Assembly (NCBI RefSeq): GCF_014360585.1
Contig: NZ_JACIXG010000051.1
Coordinates: 1 to 37,040 of the forward strand
Direction of reading: 5' to 3'
Origin: Nocardioides sp.
GTDB lineage: Bacteria > Actinomycetota > Actinomycetes > Propionibacteriales > Nocardioidaceae
DNA length: 37,040 nucleotides
Of the stretch, positions 15,608 through 24,011 are shown one piece after another (within the stretch, counting starts at the first letter, position 1; each line of letters starts with the position of its first letter). Made by a program: the position numbers and the translations under genes. Below the pieces are notes generated by a model. It saw only the letters and a program-made list of their open reading frames with translations, was not told where the DNA came from and did no database searches.

Positions 15608-16431
15608 CGCCCCTCCTGAGGGGATCGCAGCCCGAGCAGGCAGATGGTCAGACAGAACAGCACCGCGATCGGCGCCAACGGCATCCACGGCGCCGCGTCG
15701 TAGAACGGGAACGACTCGGTGATCATCAGCCCGAGCTCCGCCCGTGGCGGCTGCAGCCCGACCTTCACGAAGCCGAGGGTCGACATCGCCAGGATCGAGG
15801 TGACCATGCCCAGCGAGGAAAGGGTCACCAGGAGCGGCCGGAGAGCCGGCCAGAGATGGCGGCGCACGACATGGGTCCAGCCGAGTCGCAACAACCCCGC
15901 GGCTTCCACGGCGGGCGAACCGAGCACCAGAGCGCTGCGAGCGCGCACCACTCGGAAGAACTCGACCCACTGTACGAGCGCGAGACCGACGTAGAGGGCG
16001 AGCATCGATCCGGGCGCGGCGAGGGCCGAGACCAGGAGCACCACGAGCAGGGCCGGTACGGCGACGAACGCCTCCGAGATCGAGCGGAGCACCGCATCGA
16101 CCCAGCCGCCGAACCACGCCGACAGCACACCGGCGACGCAGCCCAGCAGCAGCGCGGTGGCGACACAGACCGCCGCGAGAAGCAGGGAGACGCGGGTCGC
16201 ATGGGCGACGCGGGAGGCGACGCTGCGGCCGTAGTCGTCGGTCCCCAGTGGGTCGGCGGTCGAGGGTGGTTTCAGATAGCGAGCCAGGTCCTGGGCCGCT
16301 GGGTCGGGAAGCAGCATGGGTCCGATCAGTGCGAACGCGATGATCAGCCCGAGCCCCGCCAGCGACGCGATCCGCGTCCACGACCGCACCGGACGAGATC
16401 CCAGGGTCTGCTCCAGCATCACCATGCTCAT
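15604..16431 (-). CDS. Opp/Nik-type ABC importer permease, DppC-like
   Basis: 275 residues with about five to six membrane segments. The DppC hallmark HPLGTDxxGRD appears as ADPLGTDDYGRSVASR (59-74). The EAA loop is degenerate: AAGLLRLGWTHVVRRHLWP. Its start codon overlaps the stop of a 27-residue repeat mini-ORF (16428-16511) rather than the other permease. It forms the channel with the permease encoded upstream. Confidence 0.9.
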   Translation of the reverse strand: MSMVMLEQTLGSRPVRSWTRIASLAGLGLIIAFALIGPMLLPDPAAQDLARYLKPPSTADPLGTDDYGRSVASRVAHATRVSLLLAAVCVATALLLGCVAGVLSAWFGGWVDAVLRSISEAFVAVPALLVVLLVSALAAPGSMLALYVGLALVQWVEFFRVVRARSALVLGSPAVEAAGLLRLGWTHVVRRHLWPALRPLLVTLSSLGMVTSILAMSTLGFVKVGLQPPRAELGLMITESFPFYDAAPWMPLAPIAVLFCLTICLLGLRSPQEGR

Positions 16432-16511
16432 GCCGCCGCCTCCGTCGCGCAGGCGCCAGAATACGGACGCGGCGGCCTGAGGCTTGTTGTCGCTCGCTGG
16501 CGCTCGCTCAT
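16428..16511 (-). repeat. Coupled mini-ORF repeat, copy 1 (27 codons)
   Basis: On the minus strand an ATG overlaps the stop of the DppB-like permease (ATGA), and the TGA of this ORF overlaps the ATG of the DppC-like permease. It encodes MSERQRATTSLRPPRPY followed by SGACATEAAA. The ACG GAG GCG codons near its end supply GGAGG as the Shine-Dalgarno for the next gene. Three related copies occur at 21151, 25266 and 26335. Confidence 0.85.
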
Positions 16512-17461
16512 GCGGTCACCGCCCGTCCCCGCGGCCGCGGGTCGAGGCCCAGCACGGCCAGATCGACCAGCGTGTTCACCAGCACGATCAGCAGCGCCAG
16601 CACGAGGGCCGTTGCCTGCAGCACCGGGATGTCTCGCCAGAAGACCGCGTGGACCAGCGAGTGGCCCAGCCCGTCCCAGGCGAAGAGGCTCTCCACCACG
16701 ACTACTCCTTCGATGAGCACGACGAACTGCACGCCGAGGTACGGCACCAGCGAGACGGCCGCGTTGCGCAGCACGTGGCGCACCAGCACCCAGTTCTCGG
16801 GCAGCCCCTTGGTCTGCGCGAACTCCACATAGGCCGAGCCCCGGACCTCCACCACCGCGTCGCGGGTCACCCGGGCGATCAGCCCGGACAGGCTCAACCC
16901 GAGGGTCAGCGCCGGAAGGACGATGCCGCCGTCGCCGTGCCCGACCGCCGGGAAGAGCCCCAGCTGTGCCGATAGCACGATCATCAGCAGCAGACCGAGC
17001 AGGAACGGCGGCACGGCGCGTACGCTCGCCACCCACAGCGACGAGAACCGGTCGGCGAAGCCACCGGGCCGACGGGCAGCGACGACGCCGATCCCGGCAC
17101 CGACGACCACCGCGACCACGATCGAGAGCGCTGCCAGCTGCAGCGTCGCGGCCAGGTAGTGGCTCACCTCGGTCAGCACGGGCTGAGAGGTGACCAGGGA
17201 CCGGCCCAGGTCGAGCTGGAGCAGGTCGAGGACCCACTCCCCCAGCTGCTGCCACAGCGGTCGGTCGAGCCCGAGCTCGTCACGGACCGAGGCGGCAGCC
17301 TCGGCGTCGACCATGTCGTAGCCGTAGCGCCCCGCGGCGATCCGGTAGGCGATGTCGCCCGGCAGTCGCTGGGTGATCGCGAAGCAGAGCGCCGAGACGC
17401 CGATCGCCACCGCCACGGCCTGGGCCGCGCGACGGGCGATCACACCACCGAGGCGGCTCAT
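16508..17461 (-). CDS. Opp/Nik-type ABC importer permease, DppB-like
   Basis: 317 residues with about six membrane segments. Family marks include the N-terminal RLPGDIAYRIAAG segment, ELGLDRPLWQQLGEWVLDLLQLDLGRSL, and an EAA-type loop around YVEFAQTKGLPENWVLVRHVLRNA. The ATG at 17461 overlaps the stop of the binding-protein gene by four bases. It pairs with the DppC-like permease in the same operon. Confidence 0.92.
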   Translation of the reverse strand: MSRLGGVIARRAAQAVAVAIGVSALCFAITQRLPGDIAYRIAAGRYGYDMVDAEAAASVRDELGLDRPLWQQLGEWVLDLLQLDLGRSLVTSQPVLTEVSHYLAATLQLAALSIVVAVVVGAGIGVVAARRPGGFADRFSSLWVASVRAVPPFLLGLLLMIVLSAQLGLFPAVGHGDGGIVLPALTLGLSLSGLIARVTRDAVVEVRGSAYVEFAQTKGLPENWVLVRHVLRNAAVSLVPYLGVQFVVLIEGVVVVESLFAWDGLGHSLVHAVFWRDIPVLQATALVLALLIVLVNTLVDLAVLGLDPRPRGRAVTA

Positions 17462-18999
17462 TCGGCCAGCTCGACGTCGGTGATCCGCCAGCTGGTCTCG
17501 AGCGCGTCGATCTGGAAGCCCTCCACGCGGTCGCTGACAGCGGCGTTCATCCGATACCAGGCGACCGGGACCAACGGCAGCTGCTCCTGGGCGGTCGTCA
17601 CGATCGTACGGCGGTGCTCGGCCGCCTCGTCGCCCCCGGCGCCGGCCATCAGCGCGGCCACGGCCTGGTCGACGGCCGGGTCGCTCCACCCCATGGTTCC
17701 CCAGTCCGAGCCACCCTTGGCAAAGGTGTCGGCAACGGTGGGCAGCGGGTCGGAGATCAGCGCGAAGGACTTGGCGACGAGTGCCATCTGCAGGCTCCCG
17801 TCGCCGTGCTTGGCCGGCACCTCGCTGGAGTTCGTGACCTCGACGTCGACCAACACGCCGACCTTCTTCAGCTCGGCCTGGATCGCGGTAGCCAGGGCCG
17901 GAAGCTCCGGGCGGTCCGGGTAGGTCAGCAGCTCGAGCGTGAGCGGCTTCCCGTCCTTGGCGAGGGTGCCGTCCGAGCCCGCAGTCCACCCGGCCTCGGC
18001 CAGCAGGGCCTTCGCCTTCTCGGCGTCATACGTCAGTGGCTCGAGCTCTGCGTCCCAGTCCGCCAGGGTCGGGGTCAGCAGCTGAGTCGCGGCGATCTCC
18101 TTCTCACGCAGGACCGCCTCGGCGATGGACTCTCGGTCGAGCGCCATGCTGATCGCCTGCCGGACACGTACGTCCGCCAAGGCCGGGTCAGCCGCGTTCA
18201 TCTTCATCAGGATGGTGCGCGGCTGCAGGGCGGACTCCATGTCCACGCCGTCGGTGCTCTCCACGCGCTCGCGGCCAGCCGGCTCGAGTCCGAAGACCAC
18301 GTCGGCCTGGCCGCCGGTGGCCATCACCGCACGGCTCTCAGCACGGCCGACAGCCTGGAACGAGACCTTCTCGACATCGGGCTCGTCGCCACGCCAGTCG
18401 GCGACGCGTACGGTCTCGATGCGGGAGGGAAGCGACACCTTCGCGACCTCGTACGGACCGGTTCCGACGATCTTCTCGACCTTCCCGTCCGCGTCGTAGG
18501 AGGACGGGGCCAGGATCCCGGTGCTGAAGTGGGACAGAGTCGCGGGAACCGACACGTTCGGCTCGCTGAGCTCGATCACCACCGCGTTCTCGCTGGCGCG
18601 GATCGTCTTGACGCCGACATCGGCGAGCGGGCTGGCAGCGTCGCCGGCCATCTTCTCGAGCACGGCAACCACGTTCTCGGGCGTCATCGGCTTGCCGTCG
18701 TGGAACTCGACCCCGTCGGCGAGCTCGAAGGTCCAGACCGTGTTCGCCTGCTCGGCGGACCACTCGGTGGCCAGGCCCGGAACGAGGTTGCCCTCGAAAT
18801 CGGCCGTCACCAGCGTCTCTGTGACGTGGAGCCGGGTGAAGAAGTAGCCGTCGGAGGATGGTTCGAGGCTGTGGATCTCGAACGGCCCGGCTATCCGCAG
18901 GGTGTCAGGGTCAGCGGACTGCGACGAGCCGCAGGCCGTCGCGGCGAGCGCGAGGGCGGCGAGAGCGGCAGCGCCACGCATGTGGGGGCGGATGATCAT
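17458..18999 (-). CDS. Opp/Nik-type substrate-binding lipoprotein (SBP family 5)
   Basis: 513 residues. A lipoprotein signal with lipobox LAATAC (Cys about residue 23) is followed by the family-5 binding fold: SLEPSSDGYFFTRLHVTETLV, VWTFELADGVEFHDGKPMTPENV (the class signature) and RQAISMALDRESI. Known members bind peptides, nickel or opine-type metallophore complexes. A Zur box (19037-19051) begins 37 bases upstream of the start, so uptake of zinc, probably chelated, is the likely purpose. GGAAGG lies about ten bases before the ATG. The ligand cannot be read from sequence. Confidence 0.92.
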   Translation of the reverse strand: MIIRPHMRGAAALAALALAATACGSSQSADPDTLRIAGPFEIHSLEPSSDGYFFTRLHVTETLVTADFEGNLVPGLATEWSAEQANTVWTFELADGVEFHDGKPMTPENVVAVLEKMAGDAASPLADVGVKTIRASENAVVIELSEPNVSVPATLSHFSTGILAPSSYDADGKVEKIVGTGPYEVAKVSLPSRIETVRVADWRGDEPDVEKVSFQAVGRAESRAVMATGGQADVVFGLEPAGRERVESTDGVDMESALQPRTILMKMNAADPALADVRVRQAISMALDRESIAEAVLREKEIAATQLLTPTLADWDAELEPLTYDAEKAKALLAEAGWTAGSDGTLAKDGKPLTLELLTYPDRPELPALATAIQAELKKVGVLVDVEVTNSSEVPAKHGDGSLQMALVAKSFALISDPLPTVADTFAKGGSDWGTMGWSDPAVDQAVAALMAGAGGDEAAEHRRTIVTTAQEQLPLVPVAWYRMNAAVSDRVEGFQIDALETSWRITDVELAE

Positions 19000-19036
19000 C
19001 GTTGTGCCTTCCAGTCAGGAGGGCCCACAATCTAGT

Positions 19037-19051
19037 TGAGAATCGTTCTCA
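19037..19051. promoter_or_regulatory. Zur box of the Opp/Nik-type importer operon
   Basis: TGAGAATCGTTCTCA has perfect six-base arms (TGAGAA/TTCTCA). It lies 37 bases upstream of the binding-lipoprotein start. A second, separate box (19117-19131) serves the divergent rpmG, so the two genes have individual operators. Confidence 0.87.
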
Positions 19052-19116
19052 TCACCAATTTGATTAGTGGCGGGCCCTGCGTCACCCCGTCCTCGATGGG
19101 CTCGTGTAGTCTTAGT

Positions 19117-19131
19117 TGAGAATCATTCCCA
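19117..19131. promoter_or_regulatory. Zur box upstream of rpmG
   Basis: TGAGAATCATTCCCA, one arm slightly degenerate, lies 24 bases before the rpmG ATG at 19156 and is followed by an AT-rich ATTATCAT stretch that could hold the -10. It matches the other four sites. Confidence 0.87.
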
Positions 19132-19155
19132 TTATCATCAGCAGGAGAGCAGCCC

Positions 19156-19326
19156 ATGTCCAGCAGATCATCTGACGTGCGCCCCAAGATCAAGCTTCGT
19201 TCCACCGCGGGCACGGGATACACGTACATCTCCAAGAAGAACCGCCGAAACACTCCTGACCGGCTCGTGCTGCGCAAGTACGACCCGGTGGTCCGACGCC
19301 ACGTCGACTTTCGCGAGGAACGCTGA
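19156..19326 (+). CDS. rpmG: Ribosomal protein L33, zinc-free paralogue
   Basis: 56 residues. [38 protein letters not shown] is the bL33 sequence. The two CxxC pairs of the zinc-binding form are absent and there is no Cys. AGGAGAG precedes the ATG. Under zinc starvation such paralogues replace zinc-containing L33 in ribosomes and spare zinc. It is a single gene behind its own Zur box, closed by the hairpin at 19368-19409. Confidence 0.95.
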   Translation: MSSRSSDVRPKIKLRSTAGTGYTYISKKNRRNTPDRLVLRKYDPVVRRHVDFREER

Positions 19327-19367
19327 CGCGGCCAGGTCCGTCCGAAGCGGTCCCACTCACCCAGAAC

Positions 19368-19409
19368 AGCCCCTACCTCGCCGCGCAGGTGCGTGGCGAG
19401 GTAGGGGCT
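19368..19409. terminator. Bidirectional terminator between rpmG and rpmJ
   Basis: AGCCCCTACCTCGCC (19368-19382) pairs perfectly with 19395-19409 across a 12-base loop. It is placed between convergent genes and serves both ribosomal-protein units. Confidence 0.85.
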
Positions 19410-19438
19410 CGGTAGTAACAGGCGGGCTCGACCTGGGC

Positions 19439-19561
19439 TCAGCCCTGACGCGCCTTGAGGCGCGGGTTGAGCTTGTTGATGACGTAGACCCGGCCGCGCC
19501 GGCGTACGACCTGGGAGCCGGGCTGGTTCTTCAGCGACCGGATGGAGTTGACGACCTTCAT
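19439..19561 (-). CDS. rpmJ: Ribosomal protein L36, zinc-free paralogue
   Basis: 40 residues: [20 protein letters not shown], then [20 protein letters not shown]. This is bL36 with the longer N-terminal form; the Cys/His zinc site is missing. It is the last gene of the rpmE operon, five bases after the rpsR stop. Confidence 0.95.
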   Translation of the reverse strand: MKVVNSIRSLKNQPGSQVVRRRGRVYVINKLNPRLKARQG

Positions 19562-19566
19562 CGGGA

Positions 19567-19803
19567 CTATCCCTTCGTGCTGGTGTAGGGCAGCAGCGCG
19601 ACCTCGCGGGCGTTCTTGATCGCCTTGGTGACCGCGCGCTGCTGTTGCGGGCTGAGTCCGGTGACGCGGCGGGAGCGGATCTTGCCGCGGTCGGAGATGA
19701 ACGTACGCAGCAGCTGCACGTCCTTGTAGTCGACGTAGGTGACGTCCGGTGCCAGCAGCGGCTTGCGCCGCTTGCGGACCGGAGACGGCGGACGCTTGGG
19801 CAT
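19567..19803 (-). CDS. rpsR: Ribosomal protein S18, zinc-free paralogue
   Basis: 78 residues. The bS18 core is obvious ([51 protein letters not shown]). The Cys residues of the zinc-binding form are absent near the N-terminus. It lies in the L31B operon between rpmF and rpmJ. Confidence 0.95.
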   Translation of the reverse strand: MPKRPPSPVRKRRKPLLAPDVTYVDYKDVQLLRTFISDRGKIRSRRVTGLSPQQQRAVTKAIKNAREVALLPYTSTKG

Positions 19804-19830
19804 GGGCGGCCTTTCTCTCAGGGGAGCATC

Positions 19831-20007
19831 TCAGCGGATCTTGGCGGGGTCGACGTAGCCGCGCTCGACCGCGCGGACCAGGCGCCGGGGCACGTCGTAG
19901 GTCTGGCCGTCGACGGTTACCGGCACGAGCGCAACGGCTGTGGCCTTCCAGCTCGAGCGGCGGTGGCGGGTGTTGCTGCGCGACATCTTGCGCTTGGGTA
20001 CGGCCAT
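19831..20007 (-). CDS. rpmF: Ribosomal protein L32, zinc-free paralogue
   Basis: 58 residues. [20 protein letters not shown] is the bL32 start; the four Cys of the zinc-finger form are absent. AAGGAGG lies about six bases before the ATG at 20007. It follows the CobW-like gene by 31 bases in the Zur-controlled operon. Confidence 0.95.
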   Translation of the reverse strand: MAVPKRKMSRSNTRHRRSSWKATAVALVPVTVDGQTYDVPRRLVRAVERGYVDPAKIR

Positions 20008-20038
20008 GGCGGCCTCCTTCGGGGTGGTTTGATGCGAT

Positions 20039-21154
20039 TCAGGCGGCGCGACCGATGGGGCCGAGCCAGTCCTCGAGCCCGTCCCAGGACTCCTCCCAGA
20101 TCTGGCCGCGCTGGGCGATCTCCTGATCGGTGAGCAGCGCGCGCTCGAAGGCACGCGGGATCTCGTCGGCCTCGTCGTCGATCCCGACCACGACGATGCG
20201 GGTGAGCCGCTCGGTGCGCCCCCACTTCTCGGTCGAGCCGACGCTGGCCTGGCCACCGGCGCCGTCCCAGACGCAGATGTCGTCGGGACGGGTCGGGACC
20301 CAGAAGCAGCCGCGCGAGCGCCGCGGGCCGCCACCGAGGCGCTCCAGCTCCTCCTGGAAGCGGACCGGGTGGATCGGGCGTTCCGAGCGCAGGTCGAGAC
20401 GCCACGCACCGCCCTCGGGCAGCGGCGGCAGCGGGTTGCGACGCACCTCCGCGACCCAGGCCTCCACCGCATGGTGTCGGTGCACGCCGGCGACAAGGCC
20501 GGCGGCATCCAGGAGCGAGGGATCGGTCACCACCGGCGTACGGGGCTGGGCCAGCGTGGCCACCAGCGAGTGCTCCTCGGGCTCGGGGGCCTCGGTGATG
20601 CAGACGACGTCGGCGTACTCCACGATCGCGCTGGCGACCTCGGCGACGCCACGACGGTCGTCCTCGGAGGTGGCCAGGCCGCGCTCGTCGAGCAGGTCGG
20701 GTCCGAGCAGGTCCTCGGCGACGGTGGTGCCCTCGAGCGCGGCGACGACCGCGGCGATGGAGATGTGTGGTGCCATCCGCGGCGCCCAGGCGAGCACCCG
20801 GCAGACCTGGATCGCCTCCGCGGCGACCGGCAGGCAGGCCACGATGCTGCCCCAGCGACCCTGCGCGGCGAGGCGCTCGAGGGTGGGGACGATGTCCTCG
20901 CGGATCGCGCAGGCGACGCAGGCGTGGGCGAGATTGATCTCCTCGTTCTCGACCACGCCGCTGATGTCGCTGACGATGCGGGTCAGCAACTGCCGTCCCG
21001 GGTCGATGACGTGGCGGACCATGACCGTGTCGGGCAGGCCGAACTGGAGCGAGACGGTGGCGGAGAGCATCGCGCCCTCCTCCACCCCGCTCACCAGGAT
21101 GACCGGCACCTTCGTGCTCGAGAGCTTGCGCTGCGACCGCGGCCGGGGCGTCAT
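20039..21154 (-). CDS. CobW-like (COG0523) protein with degenerate P-loop
   Basis: 371 residues. Related to the COG0523/CobW family of GTP-dependent zinc metallochaperones: VPVILVSGV at 16-24, a metal site HACVAC (His77, Cys79, Cys82) in place of Cx[24 protein letters not shown] in the CobW C-terminal domain. The Walker A loop (GxxGAGKTT) is not there: [20 protein letters not shown] replaces it. The protein probably does not hydrolyse GTP in the usual way, and a metal-binding or chaperone role remains possible. Actinobacterial versions of this kind commonly sit in zinc-free ribosomal-protein operons. The ATG overlaps the stop of the mini-ORF repeat at 21151-21315. Confidence 0.85.
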   Translation of the reverse strand: MTPRPRSQRKLSSTKVPVILVSGVEEGAMLSATVSLQFGLPDTVMVRHVIDPGRQLLTRIVSDISGVVENEEINLAHACVACAIREDIVPTLERLAAQGRWGSIVACLPVAAEAIQVCRVLAWAPRMAPHISIAAVVAALEGTTVAEDLLGPDLLDERGLATSEDDRRGVAEVASAIVEYADVVCITEAPEPEEHSLVATLAQPRTPVVTDPSLLDAAGLVAGVHRHHAVEAWVAEVRRNPLPPLPEGGAWRLDLRSERPIHPVRFQEELERLGGGPRRSRGCFWVPTRPDDICVWDGAGGQASVGSTEKWGRTERLTRIVVVGIDDEADEIPRAFERALLTDQEIAQRGQIWEESWDGLEDWLGPIGRAA

Positions 21155-21315
21155 CGCGCCACCTCTGCGCTTCGCGCAGTAACTCCCTCGCTCGGCGCGA
21201 GCGGACGAGCAAGCTCGCCGCTCGACCTCACTCCGGTCGTAGCCGTAGCGCGAGCGCCAGGATACGGACGCGGCGCGCTGGCCATGTCGATCATCGCTCG
21301 CTGACGCTCGCTCAT
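21151..21315 (-). repeat. Coupled mini-ORF repeat, copy 2 (54 codons, expanded)
   Basis: The ATG overlaps the rpmE stop (ATGA) and the TGA overlaps the ATG of the CobW-like gene. The product starts MSERQRAMIDMASAPRPYPG and ends SAEVAR. It is the repeat of 16428-16511 with about 27 extra codons inserted after the RPYxGA motif. AGAGGTGG near its end can serve as Shine-Dalgarno. Confidence 0.8.
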
Positions 21316-21575
21316 CGGCCGCGCCCGTAGCGCCGCTTGAACCGCTCGACCCGGCCCTCGGTGTCGACCACGCGACCACGCCCGGTCCAGAACGGGTGGC
21401 TGGCGCTGGAGACGTCCACGTCGACGACCGGGTAGGTCTCGCCGTTTTCCCAGGTCACCTGCTCGTGGTCGTCGGCGAGACGCTCGCGGACCGTCGACTG
21501 CATCAGGAAGAGCCTGTCCGCCGATCGGTCGCGGAAGACGACCGGCCCGGAGACGGGGTGGATGCCTTGCTTCAT
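21312..21575 (-). CDS. rpmE: Ribosomal protein L31 type B, zinc-free
   Basis: 87 residues, the length of bL31B. MKQGIHPVSGPVVFRDRSAD, SASHPFWTGRGRVVDTEGRV and ERFKRRYG are diagnostic; the CxxC pair of type A is absent. AGGAGG lies before the ATG. It is the first gene after the Zur box at 21595-21609 and leads an operon of rpmE, mini-ORF, CobW-like, rpmF, rpsR and rpmJ. Confidence 0.96.
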   Translation of the reverse strand: MKQGIHPVSGPVVFRDRSADRLFLMQSTVRERLADDHEQVTWENGETYPVVDVDVSSASHPFWTGRGRVVDTEGRVERFKRRYGRGR

Positions 21576-21594
21576 GAGGACCTCCTGTGGTTAA

Positions 21595-21609
21595 TGATAA
21601 CGATTCTCA
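21595..21609. promoter_or_regulatory. Zur box of the rpmE operon
   Basis: TGATAACGATTCTCA lies about 20 bases upstream of the rpmE ATG and is inside an AT-rich stretch (TTAATGATAACG) that likely contains the -10. It controls the largest zinc-free ribosomal-protein operon here. Confidence 0.87.
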
Positions 21610-21651
21610 TTCTACACACAGGGTGGTGCCTCACTCATAACGCGGCCAGAC

Positions 21652-22218
21652 TCATCCCTCCGCGGTATGGGTGTGCATGCGCACGCCGTCACTGTTGAAG
21701 ATGCTCAGGACCTGAGCCGGGCGCGACCCGGTCGCGAAGATCGCGTGCGGCACCCTCGTGTCGAACTCGGCGGCCTCGCCACGGGTCAGCACCAGGTCGC
21801 GGTCACCCAGCAGCAGCCGGAGCTTGCCGGAGATGACGTAGAGCCATTCGTAGCCGTCATGGACCCGCGGCTCCGGCACCTCGGTGACCGGCTGGTAGGT
21901 GATCTTGAAGGTGTTCACCGGCGACCCCTCGGGGGTCAGCGGCGCGATCTCCATCCCGTCGCGGCGGATCACCGGCCTGCGTACGCGGGGATCCGGGACC
22001 GAGGGCGTCACCAGGCTGTCGAGGCCGACGCCGAGGTGGCGGGTCAGCGGGATCAGCAGCTCCAGGCTCGCCTGACGCTTGCCCGACTCGAGCCGCGACA
22101 GCGTGCTGGGCGACATCTCCGCCATCGCAGCCAGCTGGTCCAGCGTCCAGCCCTTGCTGTGCCGGATCGCCCGGATCCGCGGGCCGACCTGCTTGAGCTC
22201 GTCGATCATGTGCTCCAT
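21652..22218 (-). CDS. XRE-cupin transcriptional regulator
   Basis: 188 residues. Residues 10-66 are an XRE helix-turn-helix (GPRIRAIRHSKGWTLDQLAA, then MSPSTLSRLESGKRQASLEL). Residues 100-185 are a cupin barrel (HDGYEWLYVISGKLRLLLGD, GEAAEFDTRVPHAIFATG). A start at Met4 (22209) has a better-spaced GGGAG and may be the true one. It is divergent from the FAD/methyltransferase fusion and most likely regulates it through the inverted repeat at 22237-22250. The cupin ligand is unknown. No Zur box is present here. Confidence 0.9.
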   Translation of the reverse strand: MEHMIDELKQVGPRIRAIRHSKGWTLDQLAAMAEMSPSTLSRLESGKRQASLELLIPLTRHLGVGLDSLVTPSVPDPRVRRPVIRRDGMEIAPLTPEGSPVNTFKITYQPVTEVPEPRVHDGYEWLYVISGKLRLLLGDRDLVLTRGEAAEFDTRVPHAIFATGSRPAQVLSIFNSDGVRMHTHTAEG

Positions 22219-22236
22219 CTCCCATTTGCCAAATCT

Positions 22237-22250
22237 GCAAGAAGTCTTGC
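22237..22250. promoter_or_regulatory. Inverted repeat, probable operator of the XRE-cupin regulator
   Basis: GCAAGAAGTCTTGC has perfect six-base arms and a 2-base centre. It lies between the divergent starts at 22218 and 22282. Two TTTGCCA motifs flank it at 22225 and 22262. Confidence 0.6.
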
Positions 22251-22281
22251 CGTTCCTTCATTTTGCCAGTCAACTGGTGAC

Positions 22282-23859
22282 ATGACAGAAAACACCGAAC
22301 ACCTCGACGCAATCGTCATCGGCGGCGGAGCCGCCGGACTCTCCGCAGCCCTCATGCTCGGCCGCGCCCGCCGCAGGACCCTTGTGGTCGACTCCGGACT
22401 TCCCCGCAACCGCTTCGCGGCGCACATGCACGGCGTCCTCGGCCACGAGGGCATCGACCCCGCCGACCTGCTGCGCAGGGGCCGCGAGGAGCTGGCCACG
22501 TACGACGTGGAGATCCGCCCGGGCCGTGTCGCCCGTCTCGACGAGACGGACACCGGCGTGAGCGTCCTCCTGGAGGACGGGGCGCGACTGACCGGTCGCG
22601 TCGCGATCGTCGCGACCGGCGTCACCGACGAGCTCCCCGACATCCCGGGCCTGGCCGAGCGCTGGGGCGCCACCGTCCTGCACTGCCCTTACTGCCACGG
22701 CTGGGAGGTGCGTGACCGACGGATCGGAGTGCTGACCACCTCTCCCCTCGGCATGCACCAGGCGCAGCTGATCCGGCAGTGGAGCGACGACGTCGTCGTC
22801 TTCACCGCCGGACTCGGTCCGTTCGAGGAGGCCGACGAGCAGCGGTTGCGCGCGCGTGGGGTCGAGCTCGTCGCCGCGCCCGTCATCGAGGTGCTCGGCG
22901 AGGGCGACCAGGTCACCGCGGTGCGCACCGCCGACGGGCTGGTCACCGAGGTCGGCGCCATCTTCACCGCCGGGACACTGCGCCCGCACGATGACTTCCT
23001 GGCCCACCTCGACCTCGCGCGCGAAGAATCGATGGTCGGCAGCTTCCTTGCCGTCGACGCGACCGGCAAGACCAGCAGCGACCGGATCTGGGCTGTCGGC
23101 AACGTGTCCAACCCGATGGCCAACGTCCCGATCAGCATGAGCGCCGGCACCATGGCCGGCAGCTTCGTGAACATGGCCCTGGTCACCGACGACTTCGACC
23201 GCGCCGTCGCGGAGCCTGCCGAGCCCGAGACCGCCGAGGCGGGCGACCCGGTCGCCTTCTGGCAGGAGAGGTACGCCGGCAGCGACCACGTCTGGTCCGG
23301 CAAGGTCAACAAGGTGCTCGGTGACATCGCCCCCGGCCTGGAGCCGGGGACGGCGCTCGACCTCGGCTGCGGCGAGGGGGCTGACGTGATCTGGCTGGCG
23401 CAGCAGGGATGGCGGGCCACCGGGATCGACATCTCGAGCAACGCCGTGGACCGGGCCCGAAACGCCGCCCTGGCGGCGGGCCTCACCGAGGAGCAGGCCC
23501 GGTTCGTCGCCTCCGACCTGGCCGGACTCGACGGATCCGGAGGCTACGACCTGGTCACCGCCAGCTTCTTCCAGTCCCCCGTCGAGCTGCCCCGTGCCGA
23601 CATCCTCCGCCGGGCGGCCGGGCTGGTGAACCCCGGAGGTCACCTGCTCATCACCTCGCACGCCGCAGCACCTTCCTGGGCCGACGCCGCCATGCACGAG
23701 CACCGCTTCCTCGACGCCAAGGAGGAGCTCGAGGCGCTCGACCTGTCCGAGGAGGCCTGGGAGACGGTCGTCCTCGAGCACCGCAACCGCCCTGTCACCA
23801 GCCCGTCCGGCGAGCCAGCCACCCTCGAGGACTCCGTGGTCCTGATCCGCCGCAGGTGA
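22282..23859 (+). CDS. Thioredoxin-reductase-like oxidoreductase fused to SAM methyltransferase
   Basis: 525 residues in two domains. Residues 1-310 are a thioredoxin-reductase-like flavoprotein: FAD motif IVIGGGAAGLSAALMLGRA (11-29), redox CPYC at 135-138, and a terminal AVGNVSNPMANVPISMSAGT. Residues 330-525 are a class I methyltransferase: FWQERYAGSDHVWSGKVN, motif I ALDLGCGEGADVIWLAQQG near 358, and a late GGHLLITSH strand. This fusion is known in actinobacteria. The methyltransferase half resembles thiopurine or tellurite-type detoxifying enzymes, so redox or electrophile detoxification is plausible, but the substrate is unknown. Regulation is probably by the divergent XRE-cupin protein. 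Confidence 0.9.
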   Translation: MTENTEHLDAIVIGGGAAGLSAALMLGRARRRTLVVDSGLPRNRFAAHMHGVLGHEGIDPADLLRRGREELATYDVEIRPGRVARLDETDTGVSVLLEDGARLTGRVAIVATGVTDELPDIPGLAERWGATVLHCPYCHGWEVRDRRIGVLTTSPLGMHQAQLIRQWSDDVVVFTAGLGPFEEADEQRLRARGVELVAAPVIEVLGEGDQVTAVRTADGLVTEVGAIFTAGTLRPHDDFLAHLDLAREESMVGSFLAVDATGKTSSDRIWAVGNVSNPMANVPISMSAGTMAGSFVNMALVTDDFDRAVAEPAEPETAEAGDPVAFWQERYAGSDHVWSGKVNKVLGDIAPGLEPGTALDLGCGEGADVIWLAQQGWRATGIDISSNAVDRARNAALAAGLTEEQARFVASDLAGLDGSGGYDLVTASFFQSPVELPRADILRRAAGLVNPGGHLLITSHAAAPSWADAAMHEHRFLDAKEELEALDLSEEAWETVVLEHRNRPVTSPSGEPATLEDSVVLIRRR

Positions 23860-23914
23860 CCCCTGGGTGGCGCCCGAAAGCTGAGACGGATCGCGCAGCT
23901 GGACAGGCACTTCA

Positions 23915-23950
23915 TGGAGTTGACGGGTGTTTCAGTGCCCGTCAACTCCA
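23915..23950. terminator. Perfect 13-bp hairpin between convergent genes
   Basis: TGGAGTTGACGGG (23915-23927) pairs with 23938-23950 across a 10-base loop. It lies between the fusion gene and the convergent small membrane protein and probably terminates both. Confidence 0.7.
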
Positions 23951-24011
23951 GGCCTGAGAAATGTGTAGAGGCCGGTCGACCGGGTATCCCACGAGCCCAG
24001 CAAACCCCCGA

